64,000 nt of DNA from an uncultured Clostridia bacterium. Lineage in GTDB: Bacteria > Bacillota > Clostridia > Oscillospirales > Ruminococcaceae. This document shows positions 44,041 to 53,261 of this stretch, in pieces. The notes under the pieces were generated by a model. That model searched no databases. It saw only the letters and a program-made list of their open reading frames with translations, and was not told the DNA's origin. The stretch spans positions 1-64,000 of the forward strand of contig CANQLR010000002.1 in assembly GCA_947624745.1 (NCBI GenBank). The letters run 5' to 3'. The position numbers and the translations under genes are program-made. Every line of letters starts with the position of its first letter. The first letter of the stretch is position 1.

Positions 44041-44062
44041 AAAAATTAAAAGCGAGGATAAA

Positions 44063-45223
44063 ATGAAGTATAATTTTGATGAGATCACAAACCGCCGGGG
44101 CAGCGGCTCGCTCAAATGGGACGTTAAGGAAAACGAGCTCCCGATGTGGGTCGCGGACATGGACTTTAAGACCGCGCCCTGCGTAATCGAAGCGCTGAAA
44201 AAGAACGTCGAGCACGGCATTTTCGGCTACAAGATCGTCCCCGACAGCTGGGCTGCAAGCTACGCCGATTGGTGGAGGACCCGCCACGGGCTCGAATTTG
44301 AGCCGGTCGAGCTCATTTTCTGCACCGGCGTCGTCCCCGCGATATCGAGCTGTGTGCGAAAGCTCACCACCCCCGGCGAAAAGGTTCTGATCCAAACGCC
44401 GGTCTACAACATTTTCTTCAACTCAATAGTAAGCAACGGCCGGTTCGTCGTCGAAAGCCCTCTGAAATACGAGAACGGCGCCTATTCGGTCGATTTTGAT
44501 GAGCTCGAGACCGCGCTTAGCGACAAGCAGGTCAGCCTGATGATACTCTGCAACCCGCACAACCCCATCGGCAAAATATGGGACCGCGAAACCCTTGCAA
44601 AAATAGGCGAGCTCTGCAAAAAGCACGGCGTGACCGTCGTTTCGGACGAGATCCACTGCGACATAACCCCGCCCGGCAAGGGCTATGTGCCGTTTGCCTC
44701 AGTCTCTGAGGTCTGCCGGGACATCTCGGTCAGCTGCTTTGCCCCGACAAAGTGCTTCAACATCGCGGGGCTGCAGACCGCCGCGGTGATGGTCCACGAT
44801 CCCCTGCTGCGGCACAAGGTCTGGCGCGGGCTTAACACCGACGAGGTCGCCGAGCCGAACTCCTTCGCCGTAGACGCCGCCGTCGCCGCGTTCACGCAGG
44901 GCGGCGATTGGCTCGATCAGCTGCGGGAATACCTCTTTGAAAACAAGCGCATCGTCGCCGATTTTATTCGCGATAATATCCCGAGCGTTCATGCGGTCGA
45001 TTCGGACGCCACTTATCTTTGCTGGCTCGATTGCAGGGAGCTCGGGCTCGGTTCAATTGAGCTTTCGGAGAAAATCCGCAAGAGCACCGGGCTTTTCGTG
45101 ACCGAAGGAGCGGAGTACGGCGCCGCAGGAGAGGGCTTTTTGAGGCTCAACGCCGCCTGCCCAAGAAGCGTTTTGTATGACGGCCTGAAACGCCTAAAAA
45201 CAGGAGTAGAAGGGCTCAAATAA
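44063..45223 (+). CDS. PatB/MalY family pyridoxal-phosphate C-S lyase or aminotransferase
   Basis: 386 residues. Fold-type I landmarks: NPHNPIG at 164-170, SDEIH (Asp195) and the cofactor lysine Lys230 in CFAPTKCFNIAG. The start MKYNFDEITNRRGSGSLKWD and PMWVADMDF are typical of the cystathionine beta-lyase PatB/MalY group, which cleaves cystathionine or cysteine to release sulphide and pyruvate. The assignment to lyase rather than aminotransferase is by overall resemblance. The ATG follows GAGGA; an upstream TTG start would include the leader hairpin and is not preferred. Confidence 0.92.
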   Translation: MKYNFDEITNRRGSGSLKWDVKENELPMWVADMDFKTAPCVIEALKKNVEHGIFGYKIVPDSWAASYADWWRTRHGLEFEPVELIFCTGVVPAISSCVRKLTTPGEKVLIQTPVYNIFFNSIVSNGRFVVESPLKYENGAYSVDFDELETALSDKQVSLMILCNPHNPIGKIWDRETLAKIGELCKKHGVTVVSDEIHCDITPPGKGYVPFASVSEVCRDISVSCFAPTKCFNIAGLQTAAVMVHDPLLRHKVWRGLNTDEVAEPNSFAVDAAVAAFTQGGDWLDQLREYLFENKRIVADFIRDNIPSVHAVDSDATYLCWLDCRELGLGSIELSEKIRKSTGLFVTEGAEYGAAGEGFLRLNAACPRSVLYDGLKRLKTGVEGLK

Positions 45224-45233
45224 AATCAGACAG

Positions 45234-45265
45234 CAAAAAAGCAGACCCCCGCGGGCCTGCTTTTA
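45234..45265. terminator. Bidirectional terminator between the PatB/MalY gene and the large Cys-rich gene
   Basis: AAAAAAGCAG and CTGCTTTTAT flank a GC-rich centre (ACCCCCGCGGGC). A-run and T-run on opposite sides allow use from both converging genes. Confidence 0.85.
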
Positions 45266-45274
45266 TTATGCCTT

Positions 45275-48200
45275 TTATCTGACCGCTTCCACGCGAACGC
45301 GGCTCATGCGGCCCTCGACGGGAGTTTCGACCTCGACCGTCTCCTCGTCGGGTTCGGGCTCGGGAACGTAGCTCAGGTCGATGTATCCGCAGACGGTGCA
45401 AACGCCGTCGCTGAATGTATGGGGCGCGTAGATGAGGCGCGCGCCGCAGGTGATGCAGAGCGACCAGTGGCTCGTCGGGTCGCTGAAGTAAACGTTGTTG
45501 GGAATGTGGCGGTGCGTTTCCCGATAATCGGGATTCGGCTCGCCGCAGACCTCGCACTTGTCCTTGCCGTTGAAGACGTGGCCGAGCTTCGATACGGCCG
45601 CAGTCTTGGTCGAAGTATACGTCTTCCCCTCCAGCTCGACCGTCGCTGTGATAACGCTCACCCCGTCCTCTGTGCAGGTAGGAGCAGTCTCTACCTTCTC
45701 GCTGACGGTGACTTCAAGCTCGAGCGTGTGGCTCGGGTCGTTCGCGCAGGTCGACTTCGCGCTTGCCTTGCCGCCGTCCCATGTGAACACCGGCTCGCCC
45801 CACTTGTGGCCGAGGGCCGGGGTCTTTTCAAGCGCCTTGGCGGAGGTATAGGTCTTGCCGTCGAGCTCGACCGTCGCAATGAGGGCGGTAGTCCCCTCCT
45901 CGGTGCAGGTCGGAGCGGTGGTCGTTTCGGTGACTGTGGTCTTAAGATCAAGCGTGTGGGTCGGGTCGTTCGCGCAGGTCGTCTTCGCGCTTGCCTTATT
46001 GCCGTCCCATGTGAACTCCGGCTCGTTCCACTTGTGGCCGAGAGCCGGCATCACAACCTCCTTCGTCGAGGTGTAGGACTTTCCTTCAAGCTCGGTAGCC
46101 GCGGTAAGTACGCTCACCCCGTCCTTAGTGCAGGTAGGAGCAGTCTCTACCTTCTCACTGACGGTGACTTCAAGCTCAAGCGTGTGGCTCGGATCGTTCG
46201 CGCAGGTCGACTTCGCGCTCGCCTTGCCGCCGTCCCAGCTGAACACCGGCTCGCCCCATTTGTGGCCGAGGGCAGTGATGGTCTTAACGTCCTTGGCATC
46301 GGCGTGAGTCGTGCCGTCGACCTCATAATAAGCGTAGGCTGTCACCTTGCCGGGGTTCTCGCAGTCGGGCTCGGTAGTTACCACCTCGACCTTTGCCTCG
46401 TGCTGCTTTTTGTGAGAGCTGTCGCGGGTGCAGGAGTACTCGACATTCGCGGCGGTCAGGTCGTCGTTCCAAGTGAACACGAACCCGCCCCAGATATGCC
46501 CCGCCGTGCCGGCAGCGGTACGAATGTCTGTCGCTCCGCAGCCGTGGTCGCACGCCGCTGTCTCGGTGCCGTCGTCGGTGCAGCCCGCGTCGTCGTTATA
46601 AATATAGCTTGTGAACGCGTGACCGAGCGCACTGCCGACATCTATCTCGATGTCCTCCTCGTTGCAGCCGGGGTTGCCGCAGGTCGCGTAGACGTGGCCG
46701 TCCTCGGTGCAGGTGGCGTCATTGAGGCTTACATAATCCGTGAAGAGGTGCCCGGTGGCGGAATTCACGCAGATTTTGGTATCGATCTTCTCCAGGCAGC
46801 GTTCGCAATATTGCGATTCGGTGCCGTCCTCGGTGCAGGTCGCGTTGCCGTCGTAGATGTACGAGGAAGTGTAAACGTGACCCAAAGCCGAGTCGGGCAC
46901 TTCCTTTGTGTCTGTCGCGATCCCGCAGACGTCGCAGATCGCTGTCTCTGTGCCGTTTGCGGTGCAGGTCGCGTCGTTATTGCGAACGTAATTGATGAAC
47001 GAGTGTCCCTCAAGCGCACTGCCTACATCAGGCACGGGCTCGCCCTTCGCACCGCAGCGCTCACATATCGGAGTCTTAGTTCCGTCCTTCTCTATCCCGG
47101 CGTTGTTGTCGGAATGGTACACCCATTCATGGCCGAGGGGCTCTGTATGCTCTTTACAAGGCTCGGGCGTCGGGTCATGATATCCGCATACCGTGCAGAC
47201 CAATACCGCCATGCCGGGAGTTTCGCAGGTCGCGTTTCCAAGGCATTGCTGTTCAAATTGGTGAGGCAGCTTTTCAATGGGCTCGGTGCCGATGACTTCC
47301 TTGCAAACGGTGCAGAATGTGACTGTCTGACCGTCATTTGTGCAGGTTGCAGGCTCTTCAAATGTATCGGGAGTATGGTCAAGCTTCTGAATAGTGATCT
47401 GACTGCCCGGCTGTATCATGCCGCAAACGGTGCAGTGATAGGATTGGGTACCCTCTTCTGTGCAGGTTGGGTTCTTGTCGGTCACATATGTAGTGGTGTC
47501 AAACTGGTGACCGCTGCTAAGCACCTGTTCATACTCAATTTCACCGCAATTCTCGCATTCGCGATATTTTAACCCGTTAGCCTCGCAGGTAGATTCTTGG
47601 GAAATCTGATAATCTCCGAACGAATGGCCTTTAGCGGGGTCTTCGACAAGCGTTTTGACCTCATAGCCGCAAACGCAGCGCTTTACCTCATAATGAGAAC
47701 CGGGCGTTGTGCAGGTAGCGTCCTCAATGACTTCTTCATAGGTGCTGAAGCTAAAGTCATGCGGCTCCGACATTCTCTCATTACAGTGAGAAAGCACGTA
47801 AAAATAGGTGCAGTCGCGTTCATGATAAGACTGGTTGCCAACATTTATCGGATCGCCCCATTTATGTTCGGGCTGTGCGTCGCGGATAACATAGCCGCAA
47901 ACGTCGCATTTGCGCTCCTTAGTGCAGTCTGTGACAGACGAGGAGTGTCCCACAAGTCCGTCATATCCAAAGCCCTGCGTAAGATCAATTTTTCCGCAGC
48001 GAGAGCATACAAAGACGTGTCCCTTGCTCGGGTCTTTTTCATAAGCCTGAACATGATAATCGTGGTATGAATCTCTTGCATAACTTCCGCAAACGCCGCA
48101 GTGATAGCCAATTCCGCAGCCCTGATAATCTGCGCCGTGAGTATGTGCCTCGACTTTCGTTACAGAGCAGCCCTTGTTAGTGCAGACTTGCCAGTGTCTT

Positions 48201-49522
48201 GTCAGATCGTTCTCATAATCAGCGCCTTCATAGTTATGGACTTTCGCCTCCACCAGTACAGCTTGGCATAAAGTGCAGAGTATAGGCGTAGTGCAGTCGC
48301 CGTCGTCCTCCGCGGGAACGTGCGAAAGCTTCTCCAATTCCCTGCTATAATCCGGATCTATGTGGCCGCAGATCTTGCACACCTTTTGCTCCAAGCCCTC
48401 CTCGTCGCAGGTGGGCAGCTTGGTGACCTTAACCTCATACGCATGTTCCGTCTTCGGCGCGATAGAATAATTATCTATCGTCTCGCCGCATACGGAGCAC
48501 TTTGCAGGGCCTTCATAGCCGCGCAAGCAGTCTATCTTCTCCTGATAATCCGGGTAGGTTGGGACATAGCTGTGTCCTGCGGGAGCGCCGTATGAGGTGG
48601 CCTCAAGGTCCTTTTTGCAGACAGTGCAGTAGGAAATATGCTGCTCTGCCTTCAGGCAGGTAGCGCGTTCAATGCGCTGAGCGTTCGCGCTGCAGGGATA
48701 GTGCCCCACCGGCTCGGTAACGGTTTTAAGCCTGTGAACGCCGCAATACTCACATTTTTCATATGTAACGGTGATCTTGGTGCAGGCATTATCCGCATTC
48801 AAAACGCGGGTGGAATCGGGATCATCGACCCAACTATGTTCTTCTTCATCGAACTCAAGTCCGTTTGTCCCCTCGTGCTCGATCTTACCGCAGCGACGGC
48901 AGACAAACTCATCTATCGACGCGTTGATGTCCTCGCAGGGGTCGGCAACTACCCAGTCGGGCTTAGTGTCATATTCATGCCCGAGAGCAGCCAAATTTTT
49001 CCTTTCGGTAGTGTATGAATAATAGTCCTTACCGCAGTTTGCGCATTTATATGCGGTGTAAATATAGCCGTTCTTCTCGCAGGTAGCCTCAAAGAGCTTG
49101 CTTCCGCGCCCGCCCATGAGGTGCCCGACGTAGATCTTATAAACTCCCGTCTTGCCGCTCATATCGGTCGCCGTGACAGTGAAGCTACCCGTATGCTCGC
49201 TGTCAAAGGTAAACTCATACGAAGTTTTTCCGCTAAGGTCGTCTTCGCAGAATTTTTCGACCTTTTCCGTAACATATTGAGTCTTTCCGTCAACTGACTT
49301 ATACACAGAGGTCGTGACCTCGACGGACCTAAGCCCCGAGGCGCAGCTCACCGTGACGGTAGGGCTCTCGCAGGCCATGTTCGGATTTTTCGCGGTTGCT
49401 CCGGTCATGCTGAAGCTTATGCCCGCTGCGGCTGTAGCAGGCGCGGCGCTGACATCGCCCATACACCCGAGAGCGAGGGCAAGCGCCAGCACAGCTGACA
49501 GTAATCGCTTGAACTTTTTCAT
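45275..49522 (-). CDS. Giant secreted Cys-knuckle repeat protein, function unknown
   Basis: 1,415 residues with a signal peptide (about 1-27, AVLALALALG, cleavage near VSAAPA). After a short Ig-like start the bulk is a chain of about two dozen units of the form ATCTxxG...CxxCG, in which one Cys plus a CxxC pair recur every 35-60 residues, as in many gut Firmicutes surface proteins. Three near-identical 76-residue repeats (GHKWGEP...) lie at about 1085-1312. The C-terminus ends with two more CxxC units and an acidic tail; no LPXTG, S-layer homology or cell-wall binding module was seen, so anchoring is unexplained. Zinc binding is inferred from the CxxC pattern only. It has its own promoter and its own terminator. 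Confidence 0.85.
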   Translation of the reverse strand: MKKFKRLLSAVLALALALGCMGDVSAAPATAAAGISFSMTGATAKNPNMACESPTVTVSCASGLRSVEVTTSVYKSVDGKTQYVTEKVEKFCEDDLSGKTSYEFTFDSEHTGSFTVTATDMSGKTGVYKIYVGHLMGGRGSKLFEATCEKNGYIYTAYKCANCGKDYYSYTTERKNLAALGHEYDTKPDWVVADPCEDINASIDEFVCRRCGKIEHEGTNGLEFDEEEHSWVDDPDSTRVLNADNACTKITVTYEKCEYCGVHRLKTVTEPVGHYPCSANAQRIERATCLKAEQHISYCTVCKKDLEATSYGAPAGHSYVPTYPDYQEKIDCLRGYEGPAKCSVCGETIDNYSIAPKTEHAYEVKVTKLPTCDEEGLEQKVCKICGHIDPDYSRELEKLSHVPAEDDGDCTTPILCTLCQAVLVEAKVHNYEGADYENDLTRHWQVCTNKGCSVTKVEAHTHGADYQGCGIGYHCGVCGSYARDSYHDYHVQAYEKDPSKGHVFVCSRCGKIDLTQGFGYDGLVGHSSSVTDCTKERKCDVCGYVIRDAQPEHKWGDPINVGNQSYHERDCTYFYVLSHCNERMSEPHDFSFSTYEEVIEDATCTTPGSHYEVKRCVCGYEVKTLVEDPAKGHSFGDYQISQESTCEANGLKYRECENCGEIEYEQVLSSGHQFDTTTYVTDKNPTCTEEGTQSYHCTVCGMIQPGSQITIQKLDHTPDTFEEPATCTNDGQTVTFCTVCKEVIGTEPIEKLPHQFEQQCLGNATCETPGMAVLVCTVCGYHDPTPEPCKEHTEPLGHEWVYHSDNNAGIEKDGTKTPICERCGAKGEPVPDVGSALEGHSFINYVRNNDATCTANGTETAICDVCGIATDTKEVPDSALGHVYTSSYIYDGNATCTEDGTESQYCERCLEKIDTKICVNSATGHLFTDYVSLNDATCTEDGHVYATCGNPGCNEEDIEIDVGSALGHAFTSYIYNDDAGCTDDGTETAACDHGCGATDIRTAAGTAGHIWGGFVFTWNDDLTAANVEYSCTRDSSHKKQHEAKVEVVTTEPDCENPGKVTAYAYYEVDGTTHADAKDVKTITALGHKWGEPVFSWDGGKASAKSTCANDPSHTLELEVTVSEKVETAPTCTKDGVSVLTAATELEGKSYTSTKEVVMPALGHKWNEPEFTWDGNKASAKTTCANDPTHTLDLKTTVTETTTAPTCTEEGTTALIATVELDGKTYTSAKALEKTPALGHKWGEPVFTWDGGKASAKSTCANDPSHTLELEVTVSEKVETAPTCTEDGVSVITATVELEGKTYTSTKTAAVSKLGHVFNGKDKCEVCGEPNPDYRETHRHIPNNVYFSDPTSHWSLCITCGARLIYAPHTFSDGVCTVCGYIDLSYVPEPEPDEETVEVETPVEGRMSRVRVEAVR
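45587..46270 (-). repeat. Three tandem 228-bp coding repeats in the giant Cys-knuckle gene
   Basis: Units at 46270-46043, 46042-45815 and 45814-45587 encode 76-residue copies. Units one and three are the most alike at DNA level, the middle unit diverges (Asn/Glu changes, TTT for SEK). A fourth, strongly diverged unit precedes them. Unequal recombination could change copy number. Confidence 0.88.
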
Positions 49523-49568
49523 AACGTCCTCCTGATTTTAATAGTAAAGTAAATATTTTCGCAAATGA

Positions 49569-49597
49569 ATTATACCACAGCCGCGCGCATTTTGCAA
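49569..49597 (-). promoter_or_regulatory. Sigma-A promoter of the giant Cys-knuckle gene
   Basis: Minus-strand TTGCAA, 17-base spacer, perfect TATAAT. Confidence 0.88.
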
Positions 49598-49623
49598 TAG
49601 GTAAATCAATAAAATTTTTAAAT

Positions 49624-49657
49624 AAAAAAACGGGGGAGTTCTTCGCTCCCCCGTTTT
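49624..49657 (-). terminator. Terminator of the M18 peptidase operon
   Basis: AAAACGGGGGAG and CTCCCCCGTTTTTTT on the minus strand form a 7- to 8-bp GC stem with GCGAAGAA in the loop and a long T-run. Confidence 0.92.
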
Positions 49658-49667
49658 CTGTAAATTT

Positions 49668-51080
49668 TTACTTAATGAACGCCGAAAAGCCCTTGTACGC
49701 CATGAAAACGTCCAGCTTTGCGGTCAGCTCATACGGCGCGTGCATCGCCAGAACCGGAACGCCCACGTCGACGACGTCCATATCGAGCTCCGCGATATAG
49801 CAGGCGACCGTCCCGCCGCCGCCGAGGTCTACCCTGCCGAGCTCCGCTGTCTGCCAGATAACTCCGTTAGAGTCGAACAGCCTGCGGACATAGCCGACAA
49901 ATTCGGCGTTTGCATCGTTGCAGCCGCTCTTTCCGCGCGAGCCGGTGTATTTACACATCGCAAGCCCCTGGTTGCAGTAGCTGAAATTGCGAGGCTCCGC
50001 CACCTCGGGGAAGGTCGGGTCGAACGCCGCGGAAACGTCGGCCGAAAGGCACTTCGAGTTCTGAATGACCCTGTAATCCGGCACGTCCGCCGCGTCGGCA
50101 AGGGAGGAAATGAAGTTTTTAAGATACGCCGACTTGAGCCCGGTGTTTCCGGTCGAGCCGATCTCCTCCTTGTCGGTGAGAACCGCAATCGCGGTGTATT
50201 CGGGGTTGTCGCAGTCTAAGATCGCCTCCAAGGCGGTATAGGCGCAGACCCTGTCGTCCTGTCCGTATGCTCCGATGAGGCCGCCGTCAAGCCCGACGTT
50301 TTTCGCCTTGAACGCAGGCACGACCTCGAGCTCTGCGGAGAGGAAATCGTCCTCGACAATGCCGTACTTCTCGTTGAGTATCCTTAAGATATTGAGTTTC
50401 ACCTTTTCCGAAACGTCGTCGTCATTGAACGGCCTGCTGCCGATTACGACGTTGAGCTCCTCGCCCTTGATGCCGTCGGCAAGGGTGCGCTTCACCTGCT
50501 CCTGCGCCAAATGGGGAAGAAGGTCGGTTATCATGAAAACGGGGTCGTTCTCGTCCTCGCCGATGTTCACGGTGACCGAGGTGCCGTCCGCCTTGCAGAT
50601 AACGCCGTGGAGCGCCAGCGGAATAGTCACCCACTGATACTTGCGGATACCGCCGTAGTAGTGAGTTTTCAAAAGCGCAAGATCGCTCGCCTCGTAAAGA
50701 GGGTGCTGCTTCAGATCGAGCCTCGGGGAGTCGATGTGCGCGGCCAGAACTCTCGTTCCGTTTTCAAGCGGTTCGCGGCCGAAAACGCAGAATATAACGC
50801 TCTTTCCGCGGTTTACCGAATAGACCTTGTCGCCCGCGCTGTAGCTCGCCTTGGGGTCATAGACGGTGAAGCCGTTCGCCTCGGCCAAAGCCACCGCACT
50901 GGTAACAGCCTCGCGCTCGGTCTTTGAATCGTCAAGAAAGCGCATATAGCCCTCGCAGAAGCTGTCCGCCTCGGCTATCTGGGCGTCGCTGAGCTTAAGA
51001 AGGCCGCTTTTTCTCTTGGAGGTAAGCTTTTCCTCCAAGGTCTTGCCGATGGTTTTTTCATTTTCAGACATTTTGATCAT
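49668..51080 (-). CDS. M18 family aminopeptidase
   Basis: 470 residues. Co-catalytic metal motifs in order: AAHIDSPRLDLK, AYGQDDRVCAYTALEAI, VLTDKEEIGSTGNTG and the C-terminal PVLAMHAPYE with its His ligand. The family forms large tetrahedral dodecamers in the cytosol and removes N-terminal acidic or neutral residues. The first ATG overlaps the transglycosylase stop by 17 bases; a second ATG three codons on (MSENEK) is almost as good. Confidence 0.94.
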   Translation of the reverse strand: MIKMSENEKTIGKTLEEKLTSKRKSGLLKLSDAQIAEADSFCEGYMRFLDDSKTEREAVTSAVALAEANGFTVYDPKASYSAGDKVYSVNRGKSVIFCVFGREPLENGTRVLAAHIDSPRLDLKQHPLYEASDLALLKTHYYGGIRKYQWVTIPLALHGVICKADGTSVTVNIGEDENDPVFMITDLLPHLAQEQVKRTLADGIKGEELNVVIGSRPFNDDDVSEKVKLNILRILNEKYGIVEDDFLSAELEVVPAFKAKNVGLDGGLIGAYGQDDRVCAYTALEAILDCDNPEYTAIAVLTDKEEIGSTGNTGLKSAYLKNFISSLADAADVPDYRVIQNSKCLSADVSAAFDPTFPEVAEPRNFSYCNQGLAMCKYTGSRGKSGCNDANAEFVGYVRRLFDSNGVIWQTAELGRVDLGGGGTVACYIAELDMDVVDVGVPVLAMHAPYELTAKLDVFMAYKGFSAFIK

Positions 51081-51651
51081 TTCCTTTCCTGTCAGTCAGT
51101 ATATCCGAATAATTTTTGTATGCGCGTAAAATTTTCTCGACATAGTGGGCTGTGTTCGAGCCCTTTATGTCGTCCGCCGTGACGTTTTCGGGGTCGATCT
51201 CGCCGGATGAAATCCACCCGTCTACCGTCCCCATTCCCGCGTGATACGCGGCTGCGGTCAGCTCAATGCACCCGTATTTGTCGTATAAATACCCGAGCAT
51301 ATAGCAGCCGAACATTATAGCGTTTTCCGGCTCGTAAAGGTCGTTATATTTAATATCCTTAAGATCAAGCTTCCAAGCAATCCAGTCGAAGCTGTCCTCA
51401 ATCATCTGCATAAGTCCTATGGCGCCGATGTCCGATCTCGCGTTCGGATCAAAATTCGACTCGGTCTTTATGACCGCGTAAACCAACGCCGGATCTACGT
51501 TGAATTTTTCGGAGTATTTTTCGACCAGCTCCTCATACCCGGTCTGATAGATAAGCTCCGAGACCGCGCCGGGCATATAGTCGAGCAAAAACCACATCAG
51601 CCCGACGATAAATAGCGCGCAAAGAAGCAGAGCGCCCAATCTTTTAAGCAT
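51064..51651 (-). CDS. Membrane-anchored lytic transglycosylase (SLT domain)
   Basis: 195 residues: one N-terminal membrane helix (about 5-24), then the lysozyme-like SLT fold. The catalytic glutamate is Glu64 in IKTESNFDP, followed by GAIGLMQM and AAYHAGMG, the standard goose-lysozyme-type motifs. It cuts peptidoglycan glycan strands with 1,6-anhydro product. It overlaps coaE by eight bases and the M18 gene by 17; a link between the three is not obvious beyond shared transcription. Confidence 0.94.
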   Translation of the reverse strand: MLKRLGALLLCALFIVGLMWFLLDYMPGAVSELIYQTGYEELVEKYSEKFNVDPALVYAVIKTESNFDPNARSDIGAIGLMQMIEDSFDWIAWKLDLKDIKYNDLYEPENAIMFGCYMLGYLYDKYGCIELTAAAYHAGMGTVDGWISSGEIDPENVTADDIKGSNTAHYVEKILRAYKNYSDILTDRKGNDQNV

Positions 51652-52249
51652 CGAACCGCTCCTTTATCTCAAGGACCAGCTCCTCGGTCTTTTTTCGCAG
51701 ATCCGATATGTCTCCGTCGTTCACTATCACCCGGTCGGAACGGTCATATAAGAACTTTTCTGCGTACTGACTCGACAGCCGAGACTGCGCCAGTTCCACA
51801 GGTATGCCGTCGCGCTCCAAAATGCGCTTTATCTTCATATCAAGCGGCGCGATAACGCTTATTATCTCCGCACATGCCTTATCCAATCCGCTCTCAAAAA
51901 GCGTCGGCGCGTCCAAAACAACTATCCTTTCCCCTTGGGAAGCGAGCCTCTCTATCTGCGCGGCAAGCTCCTTTTTTATCAGCGGGAAAATTATCTGCCC
52001 GTACCGCCCGAGCTTTTCGTGATCGTTAAAAACGAGCGCGCCGAACTCCCGCCTTTTAAGACCGTTTTCGTCGGTATATCCCGGAAAAGCCTTTTCGACC
52101 TCCGAAAGAAACTCGGGGTAGGTCGAGACGAGCCGCGATATCCCGTCGCAGTCGATGACCGCAAGCCCGAGCTCGCGCATAATGCCCGAGACGGTGGACT
52201 TTCCCGCGCCGCTCTGACCCGTGAGGCCGATAAGTATCGGTTTTTGCAT
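51644..52249 (-). CDS. coaE: Dephospho-CoA kinase
   Basis: 201 residues from the ATG behind GGAGGT; the frame is open 19 codons upstream but this would overlap sua5. The P-loop GQSGAGKS is at 11-18, and the DCDGISR, DAPTLFESG and RLSSQ segments are characteristic. It performs the last step of coenzyme A synthesis in the cytosol. It follows the sua5 stop by one base. Confidence 0.96.
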   Translation of the reverse strand: MQKPILIGLTGQSGAGKSTVSGIMRELGLAVIDCDGISRLVSTYPEFLSEVEKAFPGYTDENGLKRREFGALVFNDHEKLGRYGQIIFPLIKKELAAQIERLASQGERIVVLDAPTLFESGLDKACAEIISVIAPLDMKIKRILERDGIPVELAQSRLSSQYAEKFLYDRSDRVIVNDGDISDLRKKTEELVLEIKERFDA

Positions 52250-52250
52250 A

Positions 52251-53261
52251 TCAGACCTCCACGATATTGAACGCCGCAGCGCGAAGTATCCTGTTATAGA
52301 CCGCAAGACCGATCCCGTTTTTGTCGGGGCAGCGCGCGAAAACGCGGTGCGCTCCCCTGCCGTCGAGCTCTCTTAAAGCCTCAAAAAGCATATGCGCCTG
52401 CGTCCTCGGGTCGTGGCCGTATTCAACGTAAGGCACGCCCATGACCGCGTCGGAGGCGTCGAAAACAAGGCAGAAATCGCCCTCGCTGACATTTTTCTCG
52501 ACATATTTTCTGTAGCCCTCAACGCTCCCTTTGACCAGAATCACCTCGGCCTTTGGGGCGTAGTGCTTGTATTTCATTCCCGGCGAAGCGGGTCTTATGT
52601 CGTCCGAAACCCTGCCGGTAACACCCTCGTCGATAATAACCCTCGGCGCGACCTGCTCAAGCATTTCCTTTGTGACTCCGCCCGGGCGAAGTATCCTCAC
52701 TCCGCCGTCCTCGAAGGCTACCACCGTCGACTCAAGTCCGACCTCGCACTCTCCTCCGTCGATTATGTACGGGATCCGCCCGTTCATGTCCTCAAAAACG
52801 CGGCGGGCGCTCGTGGGGCTCGGGCTGCCGGAAAGATTAGCCGATGGCGCCGCAATAGGCGTCTCGCAGAGCGAGATCAGCTGCCTTGCGACCGGGTGAG
52901 ACGGCATTCTCACGCCGACTGTGTCGAGCCCTCCGCTCGTGATATAGGGTATTTTATCCGACTTCGGGAGCACCATAGTGAACGGCCCCGGCCAGAACCT
53001 GTCCGCAAGCTTATATGCAAGCTCGGGAATATCTGTGCATATCTCGCTCAAGGCGCTTTTGTCGCAGATATGAACTATAAGCGGGTTGTCGGCGGGGCGG
53101 CCCTTTGCCTCGAAAATTTTCGCGACCGCAGCCTCGTCGTAAGCGTTCGCTCCGAGGCCGTATACCGTCTCGGTGGGAAACGCGACCACTCCCCCGCCTA
53201 TTATTTCGGCGGCGGCGAGTTTGATATACATTTCAATGCCCTTTAAAACTGTTGTGGTCAT
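52251..53261 (-). CDS. sua5: L-threonylcarbamoyladenylate synthase (YrdC-Sua5)
   Basis: 336 residues, the long two-domain form. The YrdC domain has PTETVYGLG, AKGRPADNPL and MPSHPVARQL, APSANLSGSPSP; a Sua5 domain (about 215-336) follows. It makes the precursor of t6A at position 37 of ANN-decoding tRNAs. It overlaps prfA by four bases. prmC, often between prfA and sua5 in Firmicutes, is not present here. Confidence 0.96.
   Translation of the reverse strand: MTTTVLKGIEMYIKLAAAEIIGGGVVAFPTETVYGLGANAYDEAAVAKIFEAKGRPADNPLIVHICDKSALSEICTDIPELAYKLADRFWPGPFTMVLPKSDKIPYITSGGLDTVGVRMPSHPVARQLISLCETPIAAPSANLSGSPSPTSARRVFEDMNGRIPYIIDGGECEVGLESTVVAFEDGGVRILRPGGVTKEMLEQVAPRVIIDEGVTGRVSDDIRPASPGMKYKHYAPKAEVILVKGSVEGYRKYVEKNVSEGDFCLVFDASDAVMGVPYVEYGHDPRTQAHMLFEALRELDGRGAHRVFARCPDKNGIGLAVYNRILRAAAFNIVEV

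Noticed and set aside
45419-47572. A 717-codon plus-strand open frame
   Set aside because: It is antisense to the giant Cys-knuckle gene. The coding strand has a signal peptide, regular Cys motifs, a promoter and a terminator, while this frame is a shadow from GC-skewed codons.
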